Position numbers and translations under genes: made by a program. A DNA stretch of 64,000 bases from Spelaeicoccus albus (lineage in GTDB: Bacteria; Actinomycetota; Actinomycetes; Actinomycetales; Brevibacteriaceae). The notes below the pieces were generated by a model. It worked only from the letters and a program-made list of their open reading frames with translations, made no database searches and had not been told where the DNA came from. Shown piece after piece: positions 19,333 through 29,187 of the stretch. The stretch is taken from contig NZ_JACBZP010000001.1 in NCBI RefSeq assembly GCF_013409065.1, positions 930,001 through 994,000 on the forward strand, given 5' to 3'. Numbering within the stretch: position 1 is the stretch's first letter; each line of letters opens with the position of its first letter.

Positions 19333-21327
19333 ATGACAGCCGACGAGAACACGCATTACGACGCAACCGACATCACTGTTCTCAAAGGCCTCGAGGCGGT
19401 ACGCAAAAGGCCGGGCATGTACATCGGCTCCACCGGTGAACGCGGGCTGCACCACTTGGTGCAGGAAGTCGTCGACAACTCCGTCGATGAAGCAATGGCC
19501 GGATACTGCGACCACATCGAAGTCACCTTGCAAATGGACGGCGGAGTGCGCGTCGTCGACAACGGCCGCGGGATCCCCGTCGGCGTGCTGCCGTCCGAAG
19601 GAAAGCCCGCCCTCGAGGTCGTGCTGACCTCGCTGCACGCCGGCGGTAAGTTCGGCGGCAGCGGCTACGCCGTGTCCGGCGGCCTGCACGGCGTCGGGGT
19701 CTCGGTGGTCAACGCCCTGTCGACCCGGCTCGAAGCCGAAGTCAAGGTGGACGGTTACGTCTGGCGGCAGTCGTTCAACCGCGGCGCGCCGTCCGGCCCT
19801 ATCGAAAAAGGCGAACCGGCCACCGAAACCGGAACGACCATCACTTTTTGGGCCGACGGTGAGATCTTTGAAACGACCGAGTACTCGTTCGAAACGCTGC
19901 GCAGCCGGTTCCAGCAAATGGCCTTCTTGAACAAGGGCTTGAAGATCAGCCTGACCGACGAACGCGTCGCGGACGACTCCGCCGACGAAGATATGGACAC
20001 GGAGGCCGGCGACGACACCGACGCGCATTACGCGGTCTTCAAATACGATCGCGGCCTGCTGGACTACGTCGAACACTTGAACAAGGCAAAGCGCGTCGAA
20101 CTCATCCATCCCGACATCATCGCGTTCGAGTCCGAAGACACCGAGAGGAAAATTTCGGCCGAGGTCGCCATGCAGTGGACCTCGGGGTATTCCGAAGGCG
20201 TGCACACCTACGCCAACACGATCAACACGCACGAGGGCGGTACCCACGAAGAAGGCTTCCGCGCAGCGCTCACGTCGCTGATCAACAGGTATGCGCGCAC
20301 CAACGGTCTGTTGAAGGACAAGGACGAGAATCTCGCGGGCGAGGACGTCCGGGAGGGGCTGACGGCCGTCATCTCCGTGAAACTCGGCGAGCCCCAGTTC
20401 GAAGGACAGACCAAGACGAAGCTCGGCAACACGGAAGCACGCACGTTCGTTCAACACGTTGTCTGGGACGAGCTCAGTGATTGGTTCGAACGCAATCCCA
20501 GCCAGGCCCGCGATGTCATCCGCAAGGCACAGCAGGCCTCGCAAGCCCGAATGGCAGCCCGCAAGGCCCGCGAGGCCACGCGCCGGAAGGGTCTGTTGGA
20601 AACCGGCGGGATGCCGGGCAAACTCAAGGACTGCCAGTCGAACAACCCCGAGATCTGCGAAGTGTTCATCGTCGAGGGGGACTCGGCCGGCGGCTCGGCC
20701 ACGCAGGGCCGCGAACCGGAGACCCAGGCCATCCTGCCAATTCGCGGCAAGATCCTGAACGTGGAAAAAGCACGGCTCGACAGGGCGCTGGGCAATAACG
20801 AGGTGCAAGCACTCATCACGGCGTTCGGCACCGGCATCGGCGAAGAATTCAACATCGACAAGCTTCGCTATCACAAGATCATCCTGATGGCGGACGCCGA
20901 TGTGGACGGGCAGCACATCGCTACCCTGCTGCTCACCCTCGTCTTCCGGTACATGAAACCGCTCATTGAGCGCGGCCACGTGTTCTTGGCTACTCCGCCG
21001 CTCTACCAGCTCAAATGGTCGAATGCTCCGCACGAGTTCGCCTATTCGGACGCCGAACGCGATGTCCTCCTCACGGACGGGCGGGCGCAGGGGCGCCGAC
21101 TTCCCAAGGAAAGCGCCATTCAGCGGTACAAGGGCCTGGGCGAGATGAACTACCACGAGCTGTGGGAGACCACCATGGACCCGGATCACCGCCTGCTCAA
21201 GCAAATCACCTTGGATGACGCGGCGGCCGCCGACGAGATCTTTTCCGTCCTGATGGGCGAAGACGTCGATTCGCGCCGCAATTTCATTCAACGCAATGCC
21301 AAAGACGTCCGGTTCCTGGACATCTGA
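19333..21327 (+). CDS. gyrB: DNA gyrase subunit B
   Basis: ATPase subunit of DNA gyrase, 664 residues. The GHKL ATPase has [11 protein letters not shown] and [21 protein letters not shown]; the TOPRIM domain has EGDSAGGSA and DADVDGQHI; and the C-terminal YKGLGEMN contacts GyrA. ATG 19333 ([19 protein letters not shown]) is preferred on homology, although AAGGAG at 19315-19320 is 12 bp away. In-frame ATGs at 19300 and 19282 would be longer alternatives. Confidence 0.97.
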   Translation: MTADENTHYDATDITVLKGLEAVRKRPGMYIGSTGERGLHHLVQEVVDNSVDEAMAGYCDHIEVTLQMDGGVRVVDNGRGIPVGVLPSEGKPALEVVLTSLHAGGKFGGSGYAVSGGLHGVGVSVVNALSTRLEAEVKVDGYVWRQSFNRGAPSGPIEKGEPATETGTTITFWADGEIFETTEYSFETLRSRFQQMAFLNKGLKISLTDERVADDSADEDMDTEAGDDTDAHYAVFKYDRGLLDYVEHLNKAKRVELIHPDIIAFESEDTERKISAEVAMQWTSGYSEGVHTYANTINTHEGGTHEEGFRAALTSLINRYARTNGLLKDKDENLAGEDVREGLTAVISVKLGEPQFEGQTKTKLGNTEARTFVQHVVWDELSDWFERNPSQARDVIRKAQQASQARMAARKAREATRRKGLLETGGMPGKLKDCQSNNPEICEVFIVEGDSAGGSATQGREPETQAILPIRGKILNVEKARLDRALGNNEVQALITAFGTGIGEEFNIDKLRYHKIILMADADVDGQHIATLLLTLVFRYMKPLIERGHVFLATPPLYQLKWSNAPHEFAYSDAERDVLLTDGRAQGRRLPKESAIQRYKGLGEMNYHELWETTMDPDHRLLKQITLDDAAAADEIFSVLMGEDVDSRRNFIQRNAKDVRFLDI

Positions 21328-21357
21328 TCGGCTCGTGACGGAACTTAAAGGACAACT

Positions 21358-24063
21358 GTGAGCGAACAAACTCCGCCCGTGGGCGAAACCAACCGGATCG
21401 AACAAGTCGATCTCCAATTGGAGATGCAGCGCAGCTATCTCGACTACGCCATGAGCGTGATCGTCGGACGCGCGTTGCCCGACGTGCGAGACGGCCTCAA
21501 GCCGGTGCACCGCCGCGTCATCTACGCCATGTTCGACGGCGGCTACCGGCCCGAACGCTCGTTCAACAAGTGCTCGCGCGTCGTGGGCGAGGTAATGGGC
21601 CAATACCATCCGCACGGCGACTCGTCGATCTATGACGCGTTGGTGCGCTTGGTGCAGCCGTGGTCGTTGCGGTACCCGCTCGTTGACGGGCAAGGGAACT
21701 TCGGATCGGCCGGCAACGACTCGGCGGCCGCGCCCCGGTACACCGAGTGCAAAATGCAGCCGTTGGCCATGGAAATGGTCCGCGACATCGACGAGGACAC
21801 GGTCGATTTCCAGGACAACTACGACGGCAAGAACCAGGAACCCGTCTACCTGCCGTCGCGCTTCCCTAACCTGCTCGTCAACGGCTCGGCAGGCATCGCC
21901 GTCGGGATGGCCACCAATATTCCGCCGCACAACCTGCGTGAGGTCGCCAGTGGCGCGCAGTGGATGCTCGCCAACCCCGAAGCATCCCGCGAAGACACGC
22001 TCGAAGAGCTTCTGAAGATCATCCCGGGCCCGGATTTCCCGTCCGGTGCGCTGCTGCTGGGACACAAGGGCATCGAGGACGCCTACCGCACGGGCCGCGG
22101 GTCCATCACCCAGCGGGCGGTCGTCAACGTGGAGGAAATCCACGGCCGCACGTGCTTGGTGGTCACGGAGCTTCCCTACCAGGTCAACCCCGACGTGCTT
22201 GCCGCAAAGATTGCCGACTACGTCAAGGACGGACGCGTTGCGGGCATCGCCGACCTGCGCGACGAGACCTCCGGACGTACCGGGCAACGGCTCGTGATCG
22301 TGTTGAAGCGCGACGCCGTCCCGAAGGTCGTGCTCAACAACCTCTACAAGCACACCCAGCTGCAAGAGAATTTCTCCGCGAACATGCTGGCGCTCGTCGA
22401 CAACGTGCCGCGCACCATGAACATCGAAGCGTTCCTGCGACACTGGGTCACGCATCAGATCGAAGTGATTGTGCGGCGCACGCGGTTCCGGCTGCGCAAG
22501 GCCGAAGAACGCGCGCACATCTTGCGCGGACTGCTCAAGGCGCTCGATGCGCTCGACGAGGTCATTGCGTTGATTCGTCGTTCCCCGACCGCCGACGAGG
22601 CGCGCGAAGGGTTGAAGGACCTGCTCGACGTCGACGACGCGCAAGCCACCCACATCCTCGACATGCAGTTGCGGCGTCTGGCGGCGCTGGAACGCCAGCG
22701 GTTGCAAGACGAATACGAGCGGCTCGAAATCGAGATCGCCGACTACAACGACATCCTTGCCAAGCCGGAACGTCAGCGGCAGATCGTCAGCGAGGAGCTC
22801 GGCGAGATCGCCGATAAGTACGGCGACGACCGGCGCAGCCAGATCATGTACGGCTACGACGGCGACGTGTCGATGGAAGACCTCATTCCGCAAGAAGACG
22901 TGGTCGTGACAATCACGCGCGGCGGCTACGCCAAGCGCACCCGCACCGACAGCTACCGGTCGCAGCACCGCGGAGGCAAGGGGATCCGGGGCGCGACGCT
23001 GCGCGGCGACGATCTGGTCGACCACTTTTTCGTCACGACCACGCACCACTGGTTGTTGTTCTTCACGAACAAGGGCCGGGTCTACCGGGCCAAGGCCTAC
23101 GAATTGCCCGACGCCAGCCGCGAATCCAAGGGTCAGCACGTGGCGAACCTGATGGCATTCCAGCCGGGTGAGCAGATCGCCCAGGTGCTGGCCATCAAGG
23201 ATTACGAGGAATCACCGTACCTGGTGCTGGCCACCAAGGCAGGGCTGGTGAAAAAGACCCGGCTGAGCGAATACGACTCGAACCGGTCCGGCGGCGTCAT
23301 TGCCATCAATCTGCGCGAAGACGCAGACGGCAACCCGGACGAGCTCGTGTCGGCACGGCTCGTGGCGGACACCGACGACGTCCTGCTGGTCTCGCGCAAG
23401 GGACAGTCGGTGCGCTTCACGGCGACCGATGAAACGCTGCGCCCGATGGGCAGGGCGACGTCCGGCGTGACCGGCATGAAGTTCCGCGATTCGGATTCGC
23501 TTTTGGCCTTGGACGTGGTGACCGACGGCTCGTTCGTGTTCACCATCACGGACGGCGGCTGGGCCAAGCGCACCGAGGTGGGCGAATACCGGGTGCAGGG
23601 CCGCGGCGGGCTGGGCATCAAGGTGGCCAAGCTTTCCGACGAACGCGGCGAATTGGTCGGAGCACTCATTGTGGAAGAAGACGACGAGGTCCTCGTCGTG
23701 ATGGAACGCGGCAAGGTGGTCCGGTCGGCCGTGACCGAGGTGCCGGCCAAGGGACGCGACACGATGGGCGTCGTCTTTGCCAAGCCCGGCAAAAAGGACC
23801 GCATTATCGCCGTCACGAAGGGTGCCGAACCCGGCGACGAGGAGGTCCTCGACGAAATCGAAGCCGAAGTCACGGCCTCGGACGGCATCGATGAAGTCTC
23901 CGAAGACGCTGAGAATAATGCAACAATCGGGCTTCAGTCGGGTACGTCGGCAGGTGTCGAGCCTGCAAATGCGATACCGTCGAACGATGATTCCGGCGAC
24001 GCCGATTCCGGCGATGCCGACCCGCAGGACGCGACAAATGACGATGGAGGTAGCCGGCAGTGA
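21358..24063 (+). CDS. gyrA: DNA gyrase subunit A
   Basis: DNA-cleaving subunit of gyrase, 901 residues. The catalytic tyrosine is in AAPRYTECK (about Y128). The quinolone-resistance region reads [12 protein letters not shown], with the serine and aspartate of sensitive enzymes retained. The C-terminal beta-pinwheel contains the GyrA box QRGGKG-type motif ([10 protein letters not shown]). An acidic Asp/Ser/Ala-rich tail of about 70 residues extends the C-terminus. GTG 21358 follows AAAGGA; the gap to gyrB is 30 bp. Confidence 0.97.
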   Translation: MSEQTPPVGETNRIEQVDLQLEMQRSYLDYAMSVIVGRALPDVRDGLKPVHRRVIYAMFDGGYRPERSFNKCSRVVGEVMGQYHPHGDSSIYDALVRLVQPWSLRYPLVDGQGNFGSAGNDSAAAPRYTECKMQPLAMEMVRDIDEDTVDFQDNYDGKNQEPVYLPSRFPNLLVNGSAGIAVGMATNIPPHNLREVASGAQWMLANPEASREDTLEELLKIIPGPDFPSGALLLGHKGIEDAYRTGRGSITQRAVVNVEEIHGRTCLVVTELPYQVNPDVLAAKIADYVKDGRVAGIADLRDETSGRTGQRLVIVLKRDAVPKVVLNNLYKHTQLQENFSANMLALVDNVPRTMNIEAFLRHWVTHQIEVIVRRTRFRLRKAEERAHILRGLLKALDALDEVIALIRRSPTADEAREGLKDLLDVDDAQATHILDMQLRRLAALERQRLQDEYERLEIEIADYNDILAKPERQRQIVSEELGEIADKYGDDRRSQIMYGYDGDVSMEDLIPQEDVVVTITRGGYAKRTRTDSYRSQHRGGKGIRGATLRGDDLVDHFFVTTTHHWLLFFTNKGRVYRAKAYELPDASRESKGQHVANLMAFQPGEQIAQVLAIKDYEESPYLVLATKAGLVKKTRLSEYDSNRSGGVIAINLREDADGNPDELVSARLVADTDDVLLVSRKGQSVRFTATDETLRPMGRATSGVTGMKFRDSDSLLALDVVTDGSFVFTITDGGWAKRTEVGEYRVQGRGGLGIKVAKLSDERGELVGALIVEEDDEVLVVMERGKVVRSAVTEVPAKGRDTMGVVFAKPGKKDRIIAVTKGAEPGDEEVLDEIEAEVTASDGIDEVSEDAENNATIGLQSGTSAGVEPANAIPSNDDSGDADSGDADPQDATNDDGGSRQ

Positions 24064-24608
24064 GTAATTCCTCCTCTGGTTCGGCGCGCACCGCGAAAAC
24101 GCAGACGGTTCCGCGCAACAAGGCCGAAGAGCACTTGACTCAGGCCATGGAAGGCGGATCCGGCACGAACGCAGCCGGAACCGAGACATCGGGCGGCAAG
24201 ACGGCGTCCGGCGGCGTCAAAACGCCCGGCCGCCCGGCCGGACCGCGCAAAGTCAAGCTGACTGTCTCGAAGGTCGATCCGTGGTCGGTCATGAAGTTGT
24301 CGTTCCTGCTGTCCGTAGCATTGGGCATCGCCATGGTCGTGGCCACCTTCGTGATCTGGGTCGTACTCGATCGCGCCGGGGTCTTCGACACCATTTCCAC
24401 CGCGCTTTCCGAGATTGCCGGCGGCGAATCGTCCGCCAGCCAAACGATCACCAGCATGTTCGAACTCGGCCGGGTCATTTCGATAGCGACGGTGCTGGCC
24501 ATCGTCGACATCATCCTGATCACGGCGATTTCCACGCTGGTGTCGCTGTTGTACAACCTGGGTTCGACGCTTGTGGGCGGGCTCGGGCTGACGCTGACCG
24601 ACGACTGA
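24060..24608 (+). CDS. DUF3566 membrane protein
   Basis: 182-residue protein conserved immediately after gyrA in actinobacteria. Residues 1-75 are low-complexity (Ser, Thr, Lys, Gly). A DUF3566 domain then has two membrane helices, around 82-105 ([20 protein letters not shown]) and 140-165. The conserved [17 protein letters not shown] entry motif is present. It starts at GTG 24060 overlapping the gyrA stop. The function is not established; the position suggests co-expression with gyrase. Confidence 0.88.
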   Translation: MSNSSSGSARTAKTQTVPRNKAEEHLTQAMEGGSGTNAAGTETSGGKTASGGVKTPGRPAGPRKVKLTVSKVDPWSVMKLSFLLSVALGIAMVVATFVIWVVLDRAGVFDTISTALSEIAGGESSASQTITSMFELGRVISIATVLAIVDIILITAISTLVSLLYNLGSTLVGGLGLTLTDD

Positions 24609-24670
24609 AAAGCCGATTGGAAATACCGGGCGGCCTTAGGGTAAAGTCAATCCTCGGGTCACCCCGGTTG

Positions 24671-24744
24671 GGGCCTATAGCTCAGACGGTTAGAGCGCTT
24701 CCCTGATAAGGAAGAGGTCACTGGTTCAAGTCCAGTTAGGCCCA
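24671..24744 (+). tRNA. tRNA-Ile (GAT)
   Basis: 74 nt. The acceptor stem pairs GGGCCTA with TAGGCCC and has an A discriminator. The anticodon loop CTGATAA carries GAT, and the T-arm has GGTTCAAGTCC. CCA is not encoded. The location after gyrA is typical of actinobacteria. Confidence 0.97.
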
Positions 24745-24770
24745 CCGCACGACTGAAATAGGATGTAACC

Positions 24771-24890
24771 ATGAAGAAGTTGATCGGCATCCTGGCTGCG
24801 GCGGCCGGAGCCGCGTACGTGTGGCGGGCACGCCGCCGGCTCGAACGCGGCAGGCAGGATTGGGCCGGTTCGACGGACACCGTGGACTGA
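24771..24890 (+). CDS. DLW-39 family small protein
   Basis: 39-residue peptide between tRNA-Ile and tRNA-Ala. It begins MKKLIGILAAAAGAAYVWRA with a short hydrophobic N-terminal helix and ends in an acidic segment (QDWAGSTDTVD). Length, position and composition match the actinobacterial DLW-39 family, which is named for its length and a conserved C-terminal motif; here that motif is DWA. AGGATG precedes ATG 24771. The function is unknown; it is likely a membrane-associated micropeptide. Confidence 0.85.
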   Translation: MKKLIGILAAAAGAAYVWRARRRLERGRQDWAGSTDTVD

Positions 24891-24906
24891 CAACGATCAA
24901 CCCTAC

Positions 24907-24979
24907 GGGGGCGTGGCGCAATTGGTAGCGCACCTGCTTTGCAAGCAGGGGGTTACGGGTTCGAGTCCCGTCGTCTCCA
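24907..24979 (+). tRNA. tRNA-Ala (TGC)
   Basis: 73 nt. The acceptor GGGGGCG pairs with CGTCTCC (two G-U pairs) and is followed by an A discriminator. The anticodon loop TTTGCAA carries TGC, and the T-arm has GGTTCGAGTCC. CCA is not encoded. Confidence 0.97.
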
Positions 24980-25023
24980 CCGATCTCCCCTCCACCCTTT
25001 TCCTTCCACCACCCCGTCCACTC

Positions 25024-25093
25024 GCAAAACGCGCCGGCGCGTCAGGAACGCGCCGTCAGAACGGCGCGTTCCTGACGCCGCGGCGCGTTTTGC
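25024..25093. repeat. Palindromic repeat family, copy 1
   Basis: A 33-nt arm from GCAAAACGCGCCG to GGAACGCGCCGT, loop CAGA, and the complementary arm ending CGCGTTTTGC; only a 2-nt internal mismatch. The same sequence recurs at 30821, 45725 and 54120. It lies 44 bp after tRNA-Ala in a convergent gap. Possible roles are a bidirectional terminator or a REP-like mobile palindrome. Confidence 0.9.
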
Positions 25094-25109
25094 GGAAGTT
25101 TGATGGCAT

Positions 25110-25152
25110 AAAAAACCGCTGAGCCCGATCGAGTCGACGGGGCCCAGCGGTT
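25110..25152 (-). terminator. Rho-independent terminator of the LEA-like gene
   Basis: Read on the minus strand: an 11-bp stem CCGCTGGGCCC / GGGCTCAGCGG (one G-T pair) with a 13-base loop, followed by six T residues. It begins about 20 bp after the stop of the gene at 25171. Confidence 0.9.
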
Positions 25153-25170
25153 CTTTGACGGACGAACGTC

Positions 25171-26259
25171 TTACTTGCCGTCTTGCTCCTTGGACTTGCG
25201 GGCCGCCTCATCGATCTTGGCCGCAGCCTTTGCTGCATCTTCCTTGGACTTCTCGGACACCGAAGCGGCATGCGCACCGCCGGTCGAGTCGACAGCAGCA
25301 CCGTCGGCCGCGTCCTTGGCCGACTCGGTCGCGTCGTCGGCCGCGTCCTTCGTCTTGTCCGCGTTGTCGCGCGCCTTGTCCGCCGCATTATCGGCGGCCC
25401 GCGAAGCACCGGCCGCAGCACTGCTCGCCGCAGTCTTGGTGCTTTCCGCGGCGTTGTCGGCGGCGCGGGAAGCGGAGCCCGCGGCCTTGTCGGCAGCGCT
25501 CTTGACCGAATTGGCCGTCGTCTCGGCCTTGTCGGCGGCCGCATCGGCCACGTCCTTGACTTTCTCGCCGACTGTGCCGGCCACGTGCTTAGCCTTTTCG
25601 GCGGCCGTTTGCGCGGCCCTGGACGTCGAGCCGACCGGACGCGCGTCGTCCGGCCTGGAATTGATCGGAGTGGCCCACGGATCCTCGGCCGGCTGCGACT
25701 TCTTCCACACGACGGCTGCGGCAACCGCGGCACCGCCCAGCAGTGCCAGGCAAATCAACGTGCCCTTAGCGCGGCTCTTCTTCTGCGCCTTCAATTCCTT
25801 GCTGGCGCGGCGCAGAGCCTTGGACGCCTTCTTGCCGGTGACGGCCGTGGACGCCTTGTCGACCGAGTTCGGTACCGACACTCCGGCCAGGGCTTCCCCG
25901 GCGGACGACGCGACGTCGCCGACCTTGTCGGAAAGCCGCGGCAGGTAGTCTTCGCTCAGCCGGCGGCCGGCCGCATCAAGCCGGGGGCCCACGCGGTCGA
26001 GCGCGTCTTGAATCTTCGGCGTGGCATACGCGAGCCCCTTTTCCAGACGCGGGGCCGCGTACGAGACGCCCCGTTCGATCTGCGGGCCGGCGTAGGCACG
26101 GGCGCCCGCGACGCCGCGTTCGATCTGCGGGCCCGCCCATTCACGGGCGTTCTTGGCGCTGCTGACGACGGAGTCGACTGTGCCGTCCAGGCGCCCCGAA
26201 ATCTGGTCCTTTCGGGACTTCAAGTTCTTCTCCAACTGCTTCTTGGACTTACGCGACAT
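25171..26259 (-). CDS. Membrane-anchored LEA/apolipoprotein-like alanine-rich protein
   Basis: 362 residues, unrecognised function. The N-terminal part (about 40-120) holds repeats of the type GPQIERGV / APRLEKGL / TPKIQDAL / GPRLDAAG. A basic stretch (KKASKALRRASKELKAQKK) precedes one membrane helix near residues 165-185 (GTLICLALLGGAAVAAAVVW). The remaining 170 residues are Ala, Lys, Asp and Thr repeats such as KDAADDATESAKDAAD and ADNAADKARDNAD, typical of amphipathic LEA or apolipoprotein-like helices. A stress-protective, cell-wall or membrane-shaping role is inference only. It has its own terminator (25110-25152). Confidence 0.8.
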   Translation of the reverse strand: MSRKSKKQLEKNLKSRKDQISGRLDGTVDSVVSSAKNAREWAGPQIERGVAGARAYAGPQIERGVSYAAPRLEKGLAYATPKIQDALDRVGPRLDAAGRRLSEDYLPRLSDKVGDVASSAGEALAGVSVPNSVDKASTAVTGKKASKALRRASKELKAQKKSRAKGTLICLALLGGAAVAAAVVWKKSQPAEDPWATPINSRPDDARPVGSTSRAAQTAAEKAKHVAGTVGEKVKDVADAAADKAETTANSVKSAADKAAGSASRAADNAAESTKTAASSAAAGASRAADNAADKARDNADKTKDAADDATESAKDAADGAAVDSTGGAHAASVSEKSKEDAAKAAAKIDEAARKSKEQDGK

Positions 26260-26421
26260 ATCTACCTCCGAGATCGGTGGAATCTTAGGTCTATCCTGCC
26301 TGCCGTGCTACGTCAATTGGACAGCAGGGGCGACGATGGGCGCAAATACCCCCGTCATACTTCACGAAGAGCGAACGAGTCGGCGTGCCGGTTCCGGTGT
26401 CCGGCATGAGAAAATGAACAA

Positions 26422-26967
26422 ATGACTGCACAGCCGACACATAAAGCGATCCTGCATACCAACCACGGCGACATCTCCGTCGACCTTTACGGCAATCACG
26501 CGCCCAAGACCGTCGACAACTTTGTCGGGCTGGCGACCGGGTCGAAGGAATGGACAGACCCGTCGTCCGGCGAGACCAAGCAGAACACGCCGTTCTACAA
26601 CGACCTTGTGTTCCACCGGATCATCCCGAACTTCATGATTCAAGGCGGCTGCCCGCTGGGAACCGGCACCGGCGGCCCGGGTTACGCCTTCGATGACGAG
26701 ATTCACCCGGAACTCGACTTCACATCGCCGTACATCCTGGCCATGGCGAACGCCGGTATCCAGATGGGACACGGAACCAACGGCAGCCAGTTCTTCATCA
26801 CGACGGCGCCGACCACGTGGTTGCAGGGCAAGCACACGATCTTCGGCGCGGTCACCGACGACGCCTCGCGGAAAGTCGTCGACGAGATCGGCAGCGTGCC
26901 GACGGGCCGCGGCGACCGCCCCACGAACGATGTCACTTTGTCGAGCGTTGAAATCGTCAACGCGTAA
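26422..26967 (+). CDS. ppiA: Cyclophilin-type peptidyl-prolyl cis-trans isomerase
   Basis: Cytoplasmic cyclophilin of 181 residues that speeds proline isomerisation. Active-site motifs FHRIIPNFMIQGG and NGSQFFI are intact, as is the tryptophan-containing WLQGKHTIFG. No signal sequence is present. The rhomboid gene begins immediately after the TAA stop with no gap, so the two are co-translated. Confidence 0.95.
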   Translation: MTAQPTHKAILHTNHGDISVDLYGNHAPKTVDNFVGLATGSKEWTDPSSGETKQNTPFYNDLVFHRIIPNFMIQGGCPLGTGTGGPGYAFDDEIHPELDFTSPYILAMANAGIQMGHGTNGSQFFITTAPTTWLQGKHTIFGAVTDDASRKVVDEIGSVPTGRGDRPTNDVTLSSVEIVNA

Positions 26968-27885
26968 ATGACGTCCGCGAGATCCGGCTCGAACGGCGGC
27001 GGCCCGCCGGAGCCGGCGAACCCGAACGCCCCGGTGTGCCCCCGCCACCCGGGCCGGATCTCGTATGTGAGCTGTCAACGGTGCGGGCGGCCGGCCTGCC
27101 CCGATTGCCAGCGTCCGGCAGCCGTCGGCATTCAGTGCGTCGACTGCGTCCGGGAAAACAAGAACGCGCAACGAAGCGCCCGGACGCAATTCGGCGGAAC
27201 CGTACGCACCGGACAACCGATAGTGACCTGGGTGATCATCGCCCTGTGCGTGGTAGTCCTCATCCTCGAATACGTGCTTGGTCAGCGGTTCGAATTCAAA
27301 TTCGCGTACATTCCGGCCGCCACGCTGGCGGAGCCGTGGCGAATGCTGACGGCAAGTTTGCTGCACGACACGAGCTTCCTGCCGCACCTGCTGTTCAACA
27401 TGTATGCGCTCTGGCTTCTCGGTCAGGCTCTTGAGCCCGCACTGGGGCGGATCCGCTTCCTGGCCGTCTACGTCGTTTCGGCGTTGGGCTCGTCGGTTGC
27501 CGTGCTGCTGATGGCCGCGCCGGAGAACGGCGGAGCGTGGGTCACGCCCGTGATCGGCGCATCCGGCGCGATCTTCGGCCTGTTCGGCGCGCTCTTCGTC
27601 ATCTTCCGCCGACTGGGGCGTTCGACCAAGCAGATCCTCATCATCATCGGCATCAATGCGGTGCTCGGATTCCTTGTGCCGCACGTGGCCTGGCAAGCGC
27701 ATCTGGGCGGCCTCATCACCGGCGCCCTGCTCGGAGTGGTGCTGGCCTATGCGCCAAGGAATCGGCGCACCGTGCTGCAGGTGGGCGGCATCATTGCGGT
27801 AGTTGTGCTCTTAGGACTGCTGACGCTGGCCAAGGTGCTCGTGACGAGTCCCATGTACTTGCCGACGTCCTTGGTCTTTGCGTGA
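26968..27885 (+). CDS. Rhomboid intramembrane serine protease with N-terminal zinc-binding segment
   Basis: 305 residues. An N-terminal cysteine-rich B-box-like segment (CPRHP...CQRCGRPACPDC...CVDC) precedes the rhomboid domain. Six or more membrane helices carry the catalytic serine in GASGAIFG and the partner histidine in HLGGL. The protein should cleave transmembrane substrates within the membrane. The gene directly abuts ppiA. Its native substrate is unknown. Confidence 0.92.
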   Translation: MTSARSGSNGGGPPEPANPNAPVCPRHPGRISYVSCQRCGRPACPDCQRPAAVGIQCVDCVRENKNAQRSARTQFGGTVRTGQPIVTWVIIALCVVVLILEYVLGQRFEFKFAYIPAATLAEPWRMLTASLLHDTSFLPHLLFNMYALWLLGQALEPALGRIRFLAVYVVSALGSSVAVLLMAAPENGGAWVTPVIGASGAIFGLFGALFVIFRRLGRSTKQILIIIGINAVLGFLVPHVAWQAHLGGLITGALLGVVLAYAPRNRRTVLQVGGIIAVVVLLGLLTLAKVLVTSPMYLPTSLVFA

Positions 27886-27967
27886 CGAACCGCCATTCCC
27901 GTTCGGCAATCAACCGGCGATATGGCCGTGCGCGCACTCATCCACGGAATCTGTCCACATGCCGGCA

Positions 27968-28001
27968 AGTTACACACATGTAACTCCACAGCTGTGGATA
28001 A
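27968..28001. promoter_or_regulatory. Inverted repeat followed by a perfect DnaA box
   Basis: AGTTACA (27968-27974) and TGTAACT (27979-27985) form a 7-bp inverted repeat with a 4-base spacer. A perfect reverse DnaA box TGTGGATAA follows at 27993-28001, in a convergent gap between the rhomboid gene and crgA, 12 kb from oriC. Confidence 0.6.
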
Positions 28002-28024
28002 CTTGTGGCGGCTAAAAGGCCGCG

Positions 28025-28276
28025 TCAGCGCCAGCGGGTGGCCATGATCAAGCCGGCCACCAAAATGCCGAAGCCGGCCAATATGTTCCAGTTACCCCAT
28101 GCCTCAACGGGCCAGGCGCCCTGCGACACGTAGAACGTGACGACCCATGCCAGGCCGATGAGCAGCACCGTCAGCATGGCCGGCAGGAACCACCGGGCGT
28201 TCGGTTTCTTGACGGCGGACCCGGACGAGGCCGTATACGCCGCCTTCTTGCGTACCTTTGACTCGGGCACGTCCAT
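28025..28276 (-). CDS. crgA: Cell division protein CrgA
   Basis: 83-residue inner-membrane protein with two helices (WFLPAMLTVLLIGLAWVVTF and WNILAGFGILVAGLIMATRW); the C-terminal NWNILAGFG...MATRWR is the CrgA signature. It recruits and stabilises divisome proteins such as FtsZ, FtsQ and FtsI partners in actinobacteria. It is transcribed away from the DUF881 gene. Confidence 0.95.
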   Translation of the reverse strand: MDVPESKVRKKAAYTASSGSAVKKPNARWFLPAMLTVLLIGLAWVVTFYVSQGAWPVEAWGNWNILAGFGILVAGLIMATRWR

Positions 28277-28352
28277 GCTCCTTCACGAAATCGACTAGTT
28301 GTGGCTACGCTACGATTCTACGTTAGTTCCGTTGTCTGGTCGAAAGGTGCGA

Positions 28353-29090
28353 ATGATGCGCCGTCAACGCCGCTTTCGCGCCTCGCGACTTGGCGTGATG
28401 GCCACGCTTGCCGTTTGCGGTCTGCTGCTTGCGACCAGTGCGCGGGTGTCGGGCGGAAACGATTTGCGTCAAGCGGACGGCGACCTTGCCCAGCTGGCTG
28501 CCGCGCAGACCCGATCGGCCGCGCGAAAGAACTCCCGCATCATCGACTTGCAGCATCAGGTGGACCGGCTCACGGCCGCCGAGGGCGTGGCCGACGGGCG
28601 AGTGCGCGCCGCAACGAATCGCGCCGAAGCGCGAGGCCGTGCGGCAGGTCTCGACGCTGTCCACGGGCCGTCGCTCACCGTGACGCTGGACGACGCTCCG
28701 CGCGGCCGGCCGCAGCCGTCCGGGGTGACCAGTGACGACGTCGTCATCCACCAACAGGACGTGCAGGCCGTTGTCAACGCGCTGTGGGCCGGCGGCGCCG
28801 AGGCGGTGGCCATTCAGGGCAAGCGGCTCGTCTCGACGTCCGCCGTCCGCTGCGTCGGCAACACGCTGCGCTTGCAAGGCCGCGTTTACTCACCGCCCTA
28901 CGTCATCAGCGCCGTCGGGGACAGGGCGGCCATGCGCTCGGCGCTCGGAGCGTCGAAGCAGCTGACGATTTACCGGCAGTACGTAGACTGGGTAGGGCTC
29001 GGATGGAATGTGACGAGCAAGGACTCCGACACCGTCGACGGGTACGAGGGGCCCACCGAGTTGAAGTACGCGACCGTGCCGCACCGCTAG
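28353..29090 (+). CDS. DUF881 family exported protein
   Basis: 245 residues. An N-terminal signal anchor (ASRLGVMATLAVCGLLLA) precedes a coiled-coil (residues about 50-90) and the DUF881 domain, with GPSLTVTLDDAP, IHQQDVQAVVNALWAGGAEAVAIQGKR and PYVISAVGD. It has the same neighbours as Rv0012, between crgA and pabA/trpG. ATG 28353 has AAAGG upstream. The function is not established; an extracytoplasmic role near the division machinery is inferred from position. Confidence 0.88.
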   Translation: MMRRQRRFRASRLGVMATLAVCGLLLATSARVSGGNDLRQADGDLAQLAAAQTRSAARKNSRIIDLQHQVDRLTAAEGVADGRVRAATNRAEARGRAAGLDAVHGPSLTVTLDDAPRGRPQPSGVTSDDVVIHQQDVQAVVNALWAGGAEAVAIQGKRLVSTSAVRCVGNTLRLQGRVYSPPYVISAVGDRAAMRSALGASKQLTIYRQYVDWVGLGWNVTSKDSDTVDGYEGPTELKYATVPHR

Positions 29091-29144
29091 GCGGCACCGA
29101 CCGGAGCGAAACCACCGAACGGCGCCAGCGCCAGTCAAAGAGAT

Positions 29145-29183
29145 CCAGTGAAAGAGGCCAGTGAAAGCGGCCAGTGAAAGGGG
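29145..29183 (+). repeat. Three tandem 13-bp repeats in front of the sortase gene
   Basis: Unit CCAGTGAAAGNGG occurs three times back to back (29145, 29158, 29171), differing only at N (A, C, G). A fourth degenerate copy lies at 29131. The last unit supplies the sortase ribosome-binding site (AAAGGGGAA), so each unit carries a Shine-Dalgarno-like core and a GTG. Confidence 0.85.
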
Positions 29184-29187
29184 AACG

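Noticed and set aside
19207-23139. 1310-residue open frame antisense to gyrB and gyrA
   Set aside because: It mirrors the codon pattern of the opposite strand, as long antisense frames do in high-GC DNA; gyrB and gyrA are certain.
25024-25093. CRISPR or small RNA gene
   Set aside because: Single palindrome with no spacers or repeated array; copies are dispersed, not tandem.
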